In this document: positions 41,710 to 54,026 of the stretch, piece by piece
Numbering within the stretch: position 1 is the first letter of the stretch
Layout: each line of letters opens with the position of its first letter
NCBI RefSeq assembly: GCF_041296385.1
Contig: NW_027183515.1
Coordinates: 1 to 64,000, forward strand
Direction of reading: 5' to 3'
DNA length: 64,000 nt
Source of the DNA: Aphelocoma coerulescens
Taxonomy: Eukaryota > Chordata > Aves > Passeriformes > Corvidae
Made by a program: the position numbers and the translations under genes
Notes under the pieces: model-generated
The model's database searches: none
Told to the model about the DNA's origin: nothing
Seen by the model: the letters and a program-made list of their open reading frames with translations, nothing else

Positions 41710-42986
41710 TCTCCCCCGTTCTGATGAACAACTAAGATATTAGATACAGTCCTACTCGTTATTTTTTGCACACACTGAAGCATACAAGGTACTGCTACTA
41801 AAACTATAATTATTACTACTAGAATAATCAAGCCTATTTTACAGAGTTCCCTTAGCCAAGGTGCAAAGCTCCAATCATCAAACAAACTGTCCAGCCAAGA
41901 CGGGTCATCTGTTCTAATTTGGTTAGCTAGATCCTTTAGGTTTTGTAGCTGTTTGTGAATGGAAACAGAATGATCGGATAAATTCATACAGCATAATCCT
42001 TCAAAATCTTCACAGCCGTGCCCATGTGCTAATAAAAGATAATCAACGGCAGCTCTATTTTGTAAAGTGGCATGTCTGACTGCCTCTTCATCGGTTAACA
42101 GATCACTGATCATAGTAGAGGTGGCATTTACCTCCTTGCTGAGCCAACATCCCAACTTGTTTAACTGTTTTAAAGCAATTGAGGAGCTTAACTGAGGTAG
42201 AAAAATGCTTGCAACAATTGATTTTCCAGAGTTCCAAGGGTGGAAGTCACTATCACAGTCACTATCGTACTGATGTCCCCAGGAAGATCTGATCTTTCTG
42301 CTTTTCTTTTTGATTACCTCTTTGACACTGGGAGCAATAATTGTAAGTTGTCCCAGAGCACAAGGGCCACCATCTATTTTTGAAGGTATACCTTGCCAGG
42401 CCCTGTCTCCACAGATGAGCCAAATTCCTCTGGGGAATCGAATAGGAAGTTTGCTAAAACGATCTGCATGAGGTTCGTCATATATAAGAAGCTTAACTTG
42501 ACTACACCAAGAAGTTACATTGCTATAAGCTGGGTGATATGGGGTAACATTTAAATGGGGACCGTTTTCTCCTTGAAAGTGAAAGAAATAGCAGGTATCC
42601 ATAGTTAACGAACCTAGGATTTCTAGCTCTTGAAGGTCAGATTTATCAATTTTAGAATTATCAATATAAGTTTGGTGTCTATGGCTGGGAGTTGGAGATA
42701 CATGATGATCGTCATATGGCCAATACTTATCAAGAGTAATATTATCAAAACCTTCTGGAAGAGGTACTCCAACTAAACAGGTTGAAAAAGGTTTGTCAGG
42801 GCTTGTGTCAGATAGACAGATGGTATCGGAGCCTGCGGATTTGGCTAAAGCAACCCAGACATTTGTCTTTGGTTGATTCACAGGTAAAGCTTCACTACAA
42901 AAACTAAAACAAAAGAATAAAAGCAACATGCACGCGCGCAAATGAGAAAACTCCATTCTTTTCTTGAGCTGTTTTTGGCAGATCAC
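41598..42986 (-). CDS. env: Envelope glycoprotein, E4 (462 aa)
   Basis: Open and identical in protein to E1. One silent change at 41982, in the Asn335 codon. Confidence 0.92.
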   Translation of the reverse strand: MICQKQLKKRMEFSHLRACMLLLFFCFSFCSEALPVNQPKTNVWVALAKSAGSDTICLSDTSPDKPFSTCLVGVPLPEGFDNITLDKYWPYDDHHVSPTPSHRHQTYIDNSKIDKSDLQELEILGSLTMDTCYFFHFQGENGPHLNVTPYHPAYSNVTSWCSQVKLLIYDEPHADRFSKLPIRFPRGIWLICGDRAWQGIPSKIDGGPCALGQLTIIAPSVKEVIKKKSRKIRSSWGHQYDSDCDSDFHPWNSGKSIVASIFLPQLSSSIALKQLNKLGCWLSKEVNATSTMISDLLTDEEAVRHATLQNRAAVDYLLLAHGHGCEDFEGLCCMNLSDHSVSIHKQLQNLKDLANQIRTDDPSWLDSLFDDWSFAPWLRELCKIGLIILVVIIIVLVAVPCMLQCVQKITSRTVSNILVVHQNGGDVGEDETGKPYKYDCLTKDSGNMKTVSDIEMKAIFEI

Positions 42987-43010
42987 TTTCTTCTGGTGAT
43001 TCTGCGCAGT

Positions 43011-44033
43011 TCAGGTCTGGGTGCTTGCTTCCTGGCTTCCACTTGCAGAGTCACTGGCTGGTGTGGTGGCATCAGCAGGCTTTGATGCGAGGTATGGCTT
43101 CACGTTTTTTGCTGGAACCCACTTGATTCCTTCACCTGTGGAAACACATGCAAACCCCTTCCCCCACATTATAAGATTGTATGGTCCTTCTATTTTTCCT
43201 GAGTCTAGATTTTTAATCAAAACTGGGGGGCGCTCTTTCAGTTTTGCTTTTTTGTTGTTCAAAAAATGTCTATAAATGGGGGGATCAGGCTCTTCTGCAG
43301 AGCTATTCAAAAAATTGTAAACATACAAAGCCTTGTTCAACCTCCTTTGAGGTGTATCCTGGACTTCTCCCCCTCTCTGTTGATCTAAAATGCGTTTTAG
43401 GGTTTGATGTGTTCTTTTTAGGGTACTTTTTAGCAGTTGTTTAAGATACGGTGAGCAAATACCACTATCTCTTACAGCCCTTCTTAGTTCTTTAATTTCG
43501 TGAGTGGGGATGGGAACCCACGTTTTGGGACTGTCAGGCTGTTGGCTAGCTATCACAGGCTTAGCTAATAGACTTTCATCTTTACAGCTTTGGAGTCTTA
43601 TTTCATGCCAATCTGTTAATTGAGAATAATCTGAGCACTTTGGAGGATTTTTTGATTCAGAAAGTAGCGCTAACAAACTCTCAGAACTCGTTTTCTCCTT
43701 ATGGGTTGCAAGATCCCAGCCGCTCGCTGGCGGGACTCTGGGGCTCATTGCAAACAAATCTGGCTGCTTTTCAGGGTTTCCTGGTGTTAGATTTAAAGCA
43801 TCAGCTCGGGCAGAGCGGCTCTCCGTCTTCCCTGCCACTGGAGCTGCACCACTGCCCTCCGTTCCCCCCCTGTTTGCGGCTTGTGAGGCGAGGCTGAGCT
43901 GCGCGGAGGGATGTTGCTGGGCGGCGGTAGCCGAGGGATACAGCTGTGCGGTGCCGGAGGGCCCCGGCGGGGGCGGCGATGGCACTGCCGATCTCCGCGG
44001 TGGCGGGCGAGGAGGCGGGGGGGCCGCGAGCAA
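43011..44033 (-). pseudogene. Gag-integrase fusion frame, E4
   Basis: 340 codons, as in E1 (Arg13). Confidence 0.82.
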
Positions 44034-44162
44034 CCGGCTCCGCGGCAGCGGGCGAGGGGGTGCGGGTGGCTCTATTGAAGGCGAGGTGAAAGCCGTGGGG
44101 GGCGGTGGCGGAGCTAGTTCCGTGAGCAGTGCTGTGGTTGGAGAAGTGTGAGCGTGCGTGGG

Positions 44163-45527
44163 TTACGCCATCAGGTCAACGTGGCGGACTGTGATGGCCG
44201 CTGTCTGTGTGTCGGGGAGAGCGGGAGGTGGCAGGGCTGTCCCGTCGGCAGGAGACGATCCCGGGGCTGCGGGAGGCGGGAGGGCCGGCGTGGAGGCGGC
44301 GGGAGTATGTTGCGGTGGGGCCATGGCGAACGGTGGGCCAGTCGGCGGCTGGACCGCGGCGTGCTGCCGCTGGGAGTTTGCAGGCTGGGCTGGTGTGGCT
44401 GCCGGCGCGGCGGTGCCAGGAGACGGGGCTGGAGCAGCGGCAGGCACGGGAGAGGCAGCAGCCATCTGTGTAGGCGCTGCAGCGCCGGCACCAGGTGGCT
44501 GGCGGGGCTGGGGCGCTCCGTGTCCCACGGACGCGGACGGGACGTTGACCACCACCGGCGCCGTGTCGGTGGCGGCGAGGGGGACCTGGGGGGCTGGAAG
44601 AAGGGTCGCCGCCTGGCTTTGCGGGGGGCCGGCTATGATGGTGGCTACAGCCATAACAGGCGCGGCTAGGGGAGCGGTAGGACCCGTAGGTGGCTGGGGA
44701 GCAGCCGCTGGCCCCGCGGGGCTATCGGCGGGGGGCGGGGCCGCGAAGGCGCTGGCGGACGGGGTGGGAGGAGCGAGGGACGGGGCCGCGAAGACGCTGG
44801 AGCCGAGGGCGGGGACCGCGGGAGCCGGGGCAGCAGGGAGGAACGGGATGGGGGGGGCGGGGATGGGGGGAGCGGTGGAGGGGGTCGTAGGGTCCGGTGG
44901 GACAGGGGTGACGGCTGCCAGGACAGCGGGGGCGGGGGGCGGGGCGGCACGAGTCAGTCGGACCGCGGCTACCGGAGCCGCGAGAGGCGGGACAGCAGGG
45001 ACTAACGGGACCGTGGGGGTGGAGATGACGGGGGCGGTGGGGGGGGCGGTGGAGTCCGGTGGGGCAGGGGTGACCGGTGCAGGGACCGCGGGGGGGTGGG
45101 GCGGGGCGGCACGAGACAGCTGGACCGCGGGTACCGGAGCCGTGAGGTCCGGCGGCGGGGCGGGGGCCGTGCCCGGTTGCAGGCTCGCGGCGGCAAGGGG
45201 CGGGCTCGCAGCAGGAGCGGGACCCGGCGAGGTGGCTGCTGCGGGCGGCGCCTTCACAGCAAACAGCTCCACGAGCGCTCTGCAAGCCGGGACCAGCTCC
45301 GCGGCAGCCCAATCCCGGCGGGAGATATTATTAAAGAGTTTAACCCGAACTGTGTCCCAGAAGTCTCTTGTAAAGACGGCTGAACGGTCAGCATTTGGGA
45401 AATTAATCAGAGTCCATTCTAAGAGGTTTTTTAGCTCCTGTTTAGGTAATTGACTTGGACCGGAGCTTAGTAAGTACTTAAGTTGTTTATAGAGATGTCT
45501 GTCATGGGCAGAGTGAGTTTGTCCCAT
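44163..45527 (-). CDS. gag: Truncated Gag (matrix plus Pro/Ala domain), E4
   Basis: 454 codons, Val91, same terminal TAA. Confidence 0.8.
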   Translation of the reverse strand: MGQTHSAHDRHLYKQLKYLLSSGPSQLPKQELKNLLEWTLINFPNADRSAVFTRDFWDTVRVKLFNNISRRDWAAAELVPACRALVELFAVKAPPAAATSPGPAPAASPPLAAASLQPGTAPAPPPDLTAPVPAVQLSRAAPPHPPAVPAPVTPAPPDSTAPPTAPVISTPTVPLVPAVPPLAAPVAAVRLTRAAPPPAPAVLAAVTPVPPDPTTPSTAPPIPAPPIPFLPAAPAPAVPALGSSVFAAPSLAPPTPSASAFAAPPPADSPAGPAAAPQPPTGPTAPLAAPVMAVATIIAGPPQSQAATLLPAPQVPLAATDTAPVVVNVPSASVGHGAPQPRQPPGAGAAAPTQMAAASPVPAAAPAPSPGTAAPAATPAQPANSQRQHAAVQPPTGPPFAMAPPQHTPAASTPALPPPAAPGSSPADGTALPPPALPDTQTAAITVRHVDLMA

Positions 45528-45651
45528 TATTGACCAGTATGATACTCACCTAGATGTCGCAGGGGGCAGGGTCCTTAATCAGAAGTCCGTCGTGGGGGGC
45601 TGGCCAGGCTCTCCACACGGCGCTCAGGACGCTGCTGTCGGGTCCCTCCTC

Positions 45652-46060
45652 AGAGCTCCGGTTTCAGGCGTCGCTTGGCAACGGCTTTCCGTGCTCGGGA
45701 CCTCGCAGGTGTCTCCACTCAGAGCTCCAGCGCGGGCGGTGCTGAGCAATACCCGCCTGTGCTCGGGCGCGCGGCTGGATCCCTCCTAAGAGCTCCGGTC
45801 TGCACTGCTTAGCAGCGTGTCCGTGCTCGAGGGGTACCACGGCAAACTTCCTCAAAGAGCTCCAGGTAACCGCTGCGCAGCAGTGGCCGTCTGTGCTCGA
45901 GGACTGCCAGGCAATTTCCTCCCTCCGAGAGCTCCAGGTAATTGCTACGAAGTAACGGCTCCCCGTGCTCGAGGGCTGCCTCAGCAGAGTTATAGAGCTC
46001 CGGCTTTTACGCTGCGCAGCAACGGTATGCCGTGCTCACGACACGTTCCAGGTGGCTATA
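45652..46060 (-). repeat. Leader repeats, E4
   Basis: Six ~68-bp units; primer site at 46127-46144. Confidence 0.85.
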
Positions 46061-46147
46061 ACTGGTCTTTTAGTTACCGTCCATGGCGAAGTCTCTCACA
46101 GGTGGAAGAAGCTGAATCAGGCCTTCACTCACGTTTGGGCGCCAGTT

Positions 46148-46979
46148 TGTCGAAATTGATGGCGATGATGGTGATGAGGGTGTGGGTTCGGTCGGGCCCG
46201 GCTGGAGATGGACGGCGACGAGAGATCTCTATAAGCAGGTCTTTGGAGCATGCAGTTTATTGCAGAGGGCGTGGGTACAGGGGCACTGCTTAGAGCTGCC
46301 AGCTGCAGCTCCAAGCAGGCCCAAGGTGTAAGAGAGGGAGAGAGAGTGAGCGAGAGAGCTAGAGCAAGAGGCTGAGAGCTAAGAGTGTAAAGAGCAAGAG
46401 AGACAAACTAAGAGGAGAGCTGAATTAAGAGGAAGAAGAAGAGCAAGAGAGTTACTAAGAGAGCTACTAAGAGGAGAAGAGCATTACTAAGAGAGCTACT
46501 AAGAGAGTTACTAAGAGCGTTACTAAGAGGAGAAGAGCATTACTAAGAGGAGAGGAGTTAAGAGAGCGAGGAGCTTGTTACAATACAATAAATCATCTTC
46601 TGTAGTGAATATTCTAATTCTCAGTAGCCAATCTAATACAAGGTACAAATCCTATAGCATTTACATACAGCCTATAAGAGTTCTTACATTACCATAGAGT
46701 GTTACATTTTAACTTCTAAAAACTACTCTTTGGACCCCTTCTGCTGAGCTAGTAGGGTCTGCTCTGACCCTTGGACCTGTCTGCAAGCAGAGGGTATTGT
46801 TCAATCAAGAGGGGATTACCTTCAGCCGGCTATACCATTGTTTTCCAGTTGTTCAGTAACTAAGACTCTATATCTCAAAGATGGCCTTCATTTCGATGTC
46901 GCTCACAGTTTTCATATTCCCAGAATCTTTTGTTAGGCAATCATATTTATAAGGCTTTCCTGTTTCATCTTCCCCAACA
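46148..46979 (-). repeat. 5' LTR of E4
   Basis: 832 bp, followed by acaaa. Confidence 0.9.
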
Positions 46980-49252
46980 ACAAAGGCTCTCCTGGGAGCC
47001 ACGGGTCACAAAGCACCGTGGGCTCTGTGCAGCCCCGCTGTGTCACAATGGCCGCTGGCTTCCACGAGCCCCCGCAGTGTCCCAGTGGGCCCCGTGGCTT
47101 TAGGAGTGGGTGGCTGGGAGTTGGTGCCAGCGGCTGGGGGAGCAGCAGCAGGGACTGTGTGTGGACAGTGCCATGGCCACTTGTGTGGCCACTGGTGTCT
47201 CTGTGCCAGGCACAGCCGTGGTGTGTAACACCGGTTCTGGGTCCTTTGGCTGTGCAGGTGGCAGTCACGGCCTGGAGCAGGGCTGCTCCCGGGGGACAGC
47301 CTGGGGCAGGAGGCTGCTGGAGATTCATTCCCCACACTCCTTGTCATGAGGTGCTCAGAGTGATTGGAAAGGCTGTTGGCAGCAGGCAGTTCTCTGGGTT
47401 CAAGCTGTGGAGCTGTCAGCGGGAATGCAAAGGCCAAGCTGGTGAGCCTTTTGTCCTGGTGCCTTTAGTGTGTGAGCAGTCCCTGGTGCCGTTGTCTTTG
47501 GATCCTGAGTGTGGGAGAGGCAAGGCTTAGGATGGTGCGTAGAGCTGAGAAGGAAAGTGCCGAGAGCAGCGTGTGTGCTGCTGCTTTGAGGGGTGCAGTT
47601 GAAGTTGTAGGCAGCAAGAGCTTTCTCAGCTGGCCCTTTTGTGAGCTCTGCTTTTGCCAGATGACTTCCATCTTACCCTCTTACCATCTTAGCCTCTCAT
47701 TTTTGCATATCCCAAACCCCCTTCCAAACATCCAGCAGCTGCTTGTAAAGAAGAAGTCCTAGAACAAAAAGCCAGTGCTGCCTTTCATAGCCCCTTTGCT
47801 GTCTATGAAGTAGAGGAAAGAAGCTAGTGAGACGCACTTTCTTTCTCAACTCCATAGAGCGCATCCTTCTCTCAAGGTGGCAGAGTCCTTGGCGGAAGTG
47901 AAGCATCTGCAGCTGCAGTTCAGACTGAGAGATGTGCCAGGACAGGAAACATTTGCTGACCTTCCCTGTTCCCTGTGCAACATGATTCTCGCATCCCAGT
48001 CACTTTCACACACCTTCGGTATCCCTGAGTCCAAGCAGCTAAAGCTCACAGAGACAGAAGTGTCAGGAAGGAAAACGTTGCAAAAGCACCCCCTTCTCTT
48101 ATCAGCATATAAATTGTGCACAACAGGCTGCGGCACCGAACCTTCCTTCTCAGATAGACATGCCATCACACTTTTCACTCTTGCAGCTCGGTTGAAAAGC
48201 TCCAGCAGCTGCTCCCGCAATAGCAAAAGGTTCTAGAAGTGAAAGCCAGTTTGGGGCTGCACCTTCTCCTTGCCGCATGTAAGCCACACCAAACTCCCTG
48301 ATGCACTCTGTCCTCCCCTTCTCAAAGGAGTAGACGGTGGCATCAGGACACACCTGTGTCCCAGCAGCTGGGTGCCCAGCCGGGAGCAGGAGCAGGGCTG
48401 GGGCTGCTCCCAAAGTTGCCCCGCCCCAATGCCAGAGCCGGACATATGCTGAGGGGGGGCTGGATCAGGCTTTATTGTCCAGCTGCATGCCAGGAGTGAG
48501 CACAAAATCTACCTGCATTCTCTGCAGCATGCCATCCTGGAGCAGAGCCATTGCCAAAGGAAGCCGTGAGCCCGTGCCAAGCCAGTGCCGGAGTGGGATC
48601 CTAGCAGCACCTGTGGAAGCCGGGAGAGAGGAGCCCACCTGGAGCAGGTTCGTGCAGGATTAATCATCCCGTGGCTTCCCACCAGGGTCCTGTTGCTTCC
48701 AAAAGGCCCCACAGTGTCACTGTGGCCCCTCGGTTCCACCAGGTTCCATAGCGTCACTGTGGTGCCCAGGGTTCCGTCAGCTTCGCCAGCATCCCCACGG
48801 TCTGCAGAGCTCCCCGAGCTTCTGTGGTGTCACAGTGGAGGCAGGGTTGCATCAGGTTCCATAGCATCAGCACGGTCTCCAGGGCTCCCAGAGGTTCTGT
48901 GGTGTCACAGTGGAGGCAGGGTTGCATCAGGTTCCATAGCATCACCACAGTCTCCAGGGCTCCCTGAGCTTCTGTGGTGTCACAGTGGAGGCAGGGTTGC
49001 ATCAGGTTCCATAGCATCAGCACGGTCTCCAGGGCTCCCAGAGGTTCTGTGGTGTCACAGAGGAGGCAGGGTTGCATCAGGTTCCATAGCATCAGCACGG
49101 TCTCCAGGGCTCCAAGAGCTTCTGTGGTGTCACAGAGGAGGCAGGGTTGCATCAGGTTCAATAGCATCAGCACGGTCTCCAGGGCTCCCCTGAGCTTCTG
49201 TGGTGGTGTCACAGAGGAGCCAGGCTTCCTTGTAGTTCCCCAGCATCACAAA
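46980..49252. repeat. Array unit A7
   Basis: 2,273 bp; minisatellite five copies (48816-49191); ccggttctgg variant as in A3 and A4. Confidence 0.95.
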
Positions 49253-50084
49253 TGTCGAAATTGATGGCGATGATGGTGATGAGGGTGTGGGTTCGGTCGG
49301 GCCCGGCTGGAGATGGACGGCGACGAGAGATCTCTATAAGCAGGTCTTTGGAGCATGCAGTTTATTGCAGAGGGCGTGGGTACAGGGGCACTGCTTAGAG
49401 CTGCCAGCTGCAGCTCCAAGCAGGCCCAAGGTGTAAGAGAGGGAGAGAGAGTGAGCGAGAGAGCTAGAGCAAGAGGCTGAGAGCTAAGAGTGTAAAGAGC
49501 AAGAGAGACAAACTAAGAGGAGAGCTGAATTAAGAGGAAGAAGAAGAGCAAGAGAGTTACTAAGAGAGCTACTAAGAGGAGAAGAGCATTACTAAGAGAG
49601 CTACTAAGAGAGTTACTAAGAGCGTTACTAAGAGGAGAAGAGCATTACTAAGAGGAGAGGAGTTAAGAGAGCGAGGAGCTTGTTACAATACAATAAATCA
49701 TCTTCTGTAGTGAATATTCTAATTCTCAGTAGCCAATCTAATACAAGGTACAAATCCTATAGCATTTACATACAGCCTATAAGAGTTCTTACATTACCAT
49801 AGAGTGTTACATTTTAACTTCTAAAAACTACTCTTTGGACCCCTTCTGCTGAGCTAGTAGGGTCTGCTCTGACCCTTGGACCTGTCTGCAAGCAGAGGGT
49901 ATTGTTCAATCAAGAGGGGATTACCTTCAGCCGGCTATACCATTGTTTTCCAGTTGTTCAGTAACTAAGACTCTATATCTCAAAGATGGCCTTCATTTCG
50001 ATGTCGCTCACAGTTTTCATATTCCCAGAATCTTTTGTTAGGCAATCATATTTATAAGGCTTTCCTGTTTCATCTTCCCCAACG
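49253..50084 (-). repeat. 3' LTR of E5
   Basis: 832 bp, g at inner terminal base 50084. Confidence 0.9.
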
Positions 50085-51361
50085 TCTCCCCCGTTCTGAT
50101 GAACAACTAAGATATTAGATACAGTCCTACTCGTTATTTTTTGCACACACTGAAGCATACAAGGTACTGCTACTAAAACTATAATTATTACTACTAGAAT
50201 AATCAAGCCTATTTTACAGAGTTCCCTTAGCCAAGGTGCAAAGCTCCAATCATCAAACAAACTGTCCAGCCAAGACGGGTCATCTGTTCTAATTTGGTTA
50301 GCTAGATCCTTTAGGTTTTGTAGCTGTTTGTGAATGGAAACAGAATGATCGGATAAGTTCATACAGCATAATCCTTCAAAATCTTCACAGCCGTGCCCAT
50401 GTGCTAATAAAAGATAATCAACGGCAGCTCTATTTTGTAAAGTGGCATGTCTGACTGCCTCTTCATCGGTTAACAGATCACTGATCATAGTAGAGGTGGC
50501 ATTTACCTCCTTGCTGAGCCAACATCCCAACTTGTTTAACTGTTTTAAAGCAATTGAGGAGCTTAACTGAGGTAGAAAAATGCTTGCAACAATTGATTTT
50601 CCAGAGTTCCAAGGGTGGAAGTCACTATCACAGTCACTATCGTACTGATGTCCCCAGGAAGATCTGATCTTTCTGCTTTTCTTTTTGATTACCTCTTTGA
50701 CACTGGGAGCAATAATTGTAAGTTGTCCCAGAGCACAAGGGCCACCATCTATTTTTGAAGGTATACCTTGCCAGGCCCTGTCTCCACAGATGAGCCAAAT
50801 TCCTCTGGGGAATCGAATAGGAAGTTTGCTAAAACGATCTGCATGAGGTTCGTCATATATAAGAAGCTTAACTTGACTACACCAAGAAGTTACATTGCTA
50901 TAAGCTGGGTGATATGGGGTAACATTTAAATGGGGACCGTTTTCTCCTTGAAAGTGAAAGAAATAGCAGGTATCCATAGTTAACGAACCTAGGATTTCTA
51001 GCTCTTGAAGGTCAGATTTATCAATTTTAGAATTATCAATATAAGTTTGGTGTCTATGGCTGGGAGTTGGAGATACATGATGATCGTCATATGGCCAATA
51101 CTTATCAAGAGTAATATTATCAAAACCTTCTGGAAGAGGTACTCCAACTAAACAGGTTGAAAAAGGTTTGTCAGGGCTTGTGTCAGATAGACAGATGGTA
51201 TCGGAGCCTGCGGATTTGGCTAAAGCAACCCAGACATTTGTCTTTGGTTGATTCACAGGTAAAGCTTCACTACAAAAACTAAAACAAAAGAATAAAAGCA
51301 ACATGCACGCGCGCAAATGAGAAAACTCCATTCTTTTCTTGAGCTGTTTTTGGCAGATCAC
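49973..51361 (-). CDS. env: Envelope glycoprotein, E5 (462 aa)
   Basis: Open, with the same protein as E1. Confidence 0.92.
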   Translation of the reverse strand: MICQKQLKKRMEFSHLRACMLLLFFCFSFCSEALPVNQPKTNVWVALAKSAGSDTICLSDTSPDKPFSTCLVGVPLPEGFDNITLDKYWPYDDHHVSPTPSHRHQTYIDNSKIDKSDLQELEILGSLTMDTCYFFHFQGENGPHLNVTPYHPAYSNVTSWCSQVKLLIYDEPHADRFSKLPIRFPRGIWLICGDRAWQGIPSKIDGGPCALGQLTIIAPSVKEVIKKKSRKIRSSWGHQYDSDCDSDFHPWNSGKSIVASIFLPQLSSSIALKQLNKLGCWLSKEVNATSTMISDLLTDEEAVRHATLQNRAAVDYLLLAHGHGCEDFEGLCCMNLSDHSVSIHKQLQNLKDLANQIRTDDPSWLDSLFDDWSFAPWLRELCKIGLIILVVIIIVLVAVPCMLQCVQKITSRTVSNILVVHQNGGDVGEDETGKPYKYDCLTKDSGNMKTVSDIEMKAIFEI

Positions 51362-51385
51362 TTTCTTCTGGTGATTCTGCGCAGT

Positions 51386-52408
51386 TCAGGTCTGGGTGCT
51401 TGCTTCCTGGCTTCCACTTGCAGAGTCACTGGCTGGTGTGGTGGCATCAGCAGGCTTTGATGCGAGGTATGGCTTCACGTTTTTTGCTGGAACCCACTTG
51501 ATTCCTTCACCTGTGGAAACACATGCAAACCCCTTCCCCCACATTATAAGATTGTATGGTCCTTCTATTTTTCCTGAGTCTAGATTTTTAATCAAAACTG
51601 GGGGGCGCTCTTTCAGTTTTGCTTTTTTGTTGTTCAAAAAATGTCTATAAATGGGGGGATCAGGCTCTTCTGCAGAGCTATTCAAAAAATTGTAAACATA
51701 CAAAGCCTTGTTCAACCTCCTTTGAGGTGTATCCTGGACTTCTCCCCCTCTCTGTTGATCTAAAATGCGTTTTAGGGTTTGATGTGTTCTTTTTAGGGTA
51801 CTTTTTAGCAGTTGTTTAAGATACGGTGAGCAAATACCACTATCTCTTACAGCCCTTCTTAGTTCTTTAATTTCGTGAGTGGGGATGGGAACCCACGTTT
51901 TGGGACTGTCAGGCTGTTGGCTAGCTATCACAGGCTTAGCTAATAGACTTTCATCTTTACAGCTTTGGAGTCTTATTTCATGCCAATCTGTTAATTGAGA
52001 ATAATCTGAGCACTTTGGAGGATTTTTTGATTCAGAAAGTAGCGCTAACAAACTCTCAGAACTCGTTTTCTCCTTATGGGTTGCAAGATCCCAGCCGCTC
52101 GCTGGCGGGACTCTGGGGCTCATTGCAAACAAATCTGGCTGCTTTTCAGGGTTTCCTGGTGTTAGATTTAAAGCATCAGCTCGGGCAGAGCGGCTCTCCG
52201 TCTTCCCTGCCACTGGAGCTGCACCACTGCCCTCCGTTCCCCCCCTGTTTGCGGCTTGTGAGGCGAGGCTGAGCTGCGCGGAGGGATGTTGCTGGGCGGC
52301 GGTAGCCGAGGGATACAGCTGTGCGGTGCCGGAGGGCCCCGGCGGGGGCGGCGATGGCACTGCCGATCTCTGCGGTGGCGGGCGAGGAGGCGGGGGGGCC
52401 GCGAGCAA
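51386..52408 (-). pseudogene. Gag-integrase fusion frame, E5
   Basis: 340 codons, Gln13 as in E3. Confidence 0.82.
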
Positions 52409-52537
52409 CCGGCTCCGCGGCAGCGGGCGAGGGGGTGCGGGTGGCTCTATTGAAGGCGAGGTGAAAGCCGTGGGGGGCGGTGGCGGAGCTAGTTCCGTGA
52501 GCAGTGCTGTGGTTGGAGAAGTGTGAGCGTGCGTGGG

Positions 52538-53902
52538 TTACGCCATCAGGTCAACGTGGCGGACTGTGATGGCCGCTGTCTGTGTGTCGGGGAGAGCGGG
52601 AGGTGGCAGGGCTGTCCCGTCGGCAGGAGACGATCCCGGGGCTGCGGGAGGCGGGAGGGCCGGCGTGGAGGCGGCGGGAGTATGTTGCGGTGGGGCCATG
52701 GCGAACGGTGGGCCAGTCGGCGGCTGGACCGCGGCGTGCTGCCGCTGGGAGTTTGCAGGCTGGGCTGGTGTGGCTGCCGGCGCGGCGGTGCCAGGAGACG
52801 GGGCTGGAGCAGCGGCAGGCACGGGAGAGGCAGCAGCCATCTGTGTAGGCGCTGCAGCGCCGGCACCAGGTGGCTGGCGGGGCTGGGGCGCTCCGTGTCC
52901 CACGGACGCGGACGGGACGTTGACCACCACCGGCGCCGTGTCGGTGGCGGCGAGGGGGACCTGGGGGGCTGGAAGAAGGGTCGCCGCCTGGCTTTGCGGG
53001 GGGCCGGCTATGATGGTGGCTACAGCCATAACAGGCGCGGCTAGGGGAGCGGTAGGACCCGTAGGTGGCTGGGGAGCAGCCGCTGGCCCCGCGGGGCTAT
53101 CGGCGGGGGGCGGGGCCGCGAAGGCGCTGGCGGACGGGGTGGGAGGAGCGAGGGACGGGGCCGCGAAGACGCTGGAGCCGAGGGCGGGGACCGCGGGAGC
53201 CGGGGCAGCAGGGAGGAACGGGATGGGGGGGGCGGGGATGGGGGGAGCGGTGGAGGGGGTCGTAGGGTCCGGTGGGACAGGGGTGACGGCTGCCAGGACA
53301 GCGGGGGCGGGGGGCGGGGCGGCACGAGTCAGTCGGACCGCGGCTACCGGAGCCGCGAGAGGCGGGACAGCAGGGACTAACGGGACCGTGGGGGTGGAGA
53401 TGACGGGGGCGGTGGGGGGGGCGGTGGAGTCCGGTGGGGCAGGGGTGACCGGTGCAGGGACCGCGGGGGGGTGGGGCGGGGCGGCACGAGACAGCTGGAC
53501 CGCGGGTACCGGAGCCGTGAGGTCCGGCGGCGGGGCGGGGGCCGTGCCCGGTTGCAGGCTCGCGGCGGCAAGGGGCGGGCTCGCAGCAGGAGCGGGACCC
53601 GGCGAGGTGGCTGCTGCGGGCGGCGCCTTCGCAGCAAACAGCTCCACGAGCGCTCTGCAAGCCGGGACCAGCTCCGCGGCAGCCCAATCCCGGCGGGAGA
53701 TATTATTAAAGAGTTTAACCCGAACTGTGTCCCAGAAGTCTCTTGTAAAGACGGCTGAACGGTCAGCATTTGGGAAATTAATCAGAGTCCATTCTAAGAG
53801 GTTTTTTAGCTCCTGTTTAGGTAATTGACTTGGACCGGAGCTTAGTAAGTACTTAAGTTGTTTATAGAGATGTCTGTCATGGGCAGAGTGAGTTTGTCCC
53901 AT
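52538..53902 (-). CDS. gag: Truncated Gag (matrix plus Pro/Ala domain), E5
   Basis: 454 codons, Ala91 as in E3. Confidence 0.8.
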   Translation of the reverse strand: MGQTHSAHDRHLYKQLKYLLSSGPSQLPKQELKNLLEWTLINFPNADRSAVFTRDFWDTVRVKLFNNISRRDWAAAELVPACRALVELFAAKAPPAAATSPGPAPAASPPLAAASLQPGTAPAPPPDLTAPVPAVQLSRAAPPHPPAVPAPVTPAPPDSTAPPTAPVISTPTVPLVPAVPPLAAPVAAVRLTRAAPPPAPAVLAAVTPVPPDPTTPSTAPPIPAPPIPFLPAAPAPAVPALGSSVFAAPSLAPPTPSASAFAAPPPADSPAGPAAAPQPPTGPTAPLAAPVMAVATIIAGPPQSQAATLLPAPQVPLAATDTAPVVVNVPSASVGHGAPQPRQPPGAGAAAPTQMAAASPVPAAAPAPSPGTAAPAATPAQPANSQRQHAAVQPPTGPPFAMAPPQHTPAASTPALPPPAAPGSSPADGTALPPPALPDTQTAAITVRHVDLMA

Positions 53903-54026
53903 TATTGACCAGTATGATACTCACCTAGATGTCGCAGGGGGCAGGGTCCTTAATCAGAAGTCCGTCGTGGGGGGCTGGCCAGGCTCTCCACACGGCGCTC
54001 AGGACGCTGCTGTCGGGTCCCTCCTC

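Larger units (their letters stand above)
40878..46979 (-). mobile_element. Provirus E4 (6,102 bp); starts second block
   Basis: LTRs 40878-41709 and 46148-46979. It shares with E6 the private silent change a at 41982 in env, and has the unmutated inner LTR base a at 41709. Confidence 0.93.
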
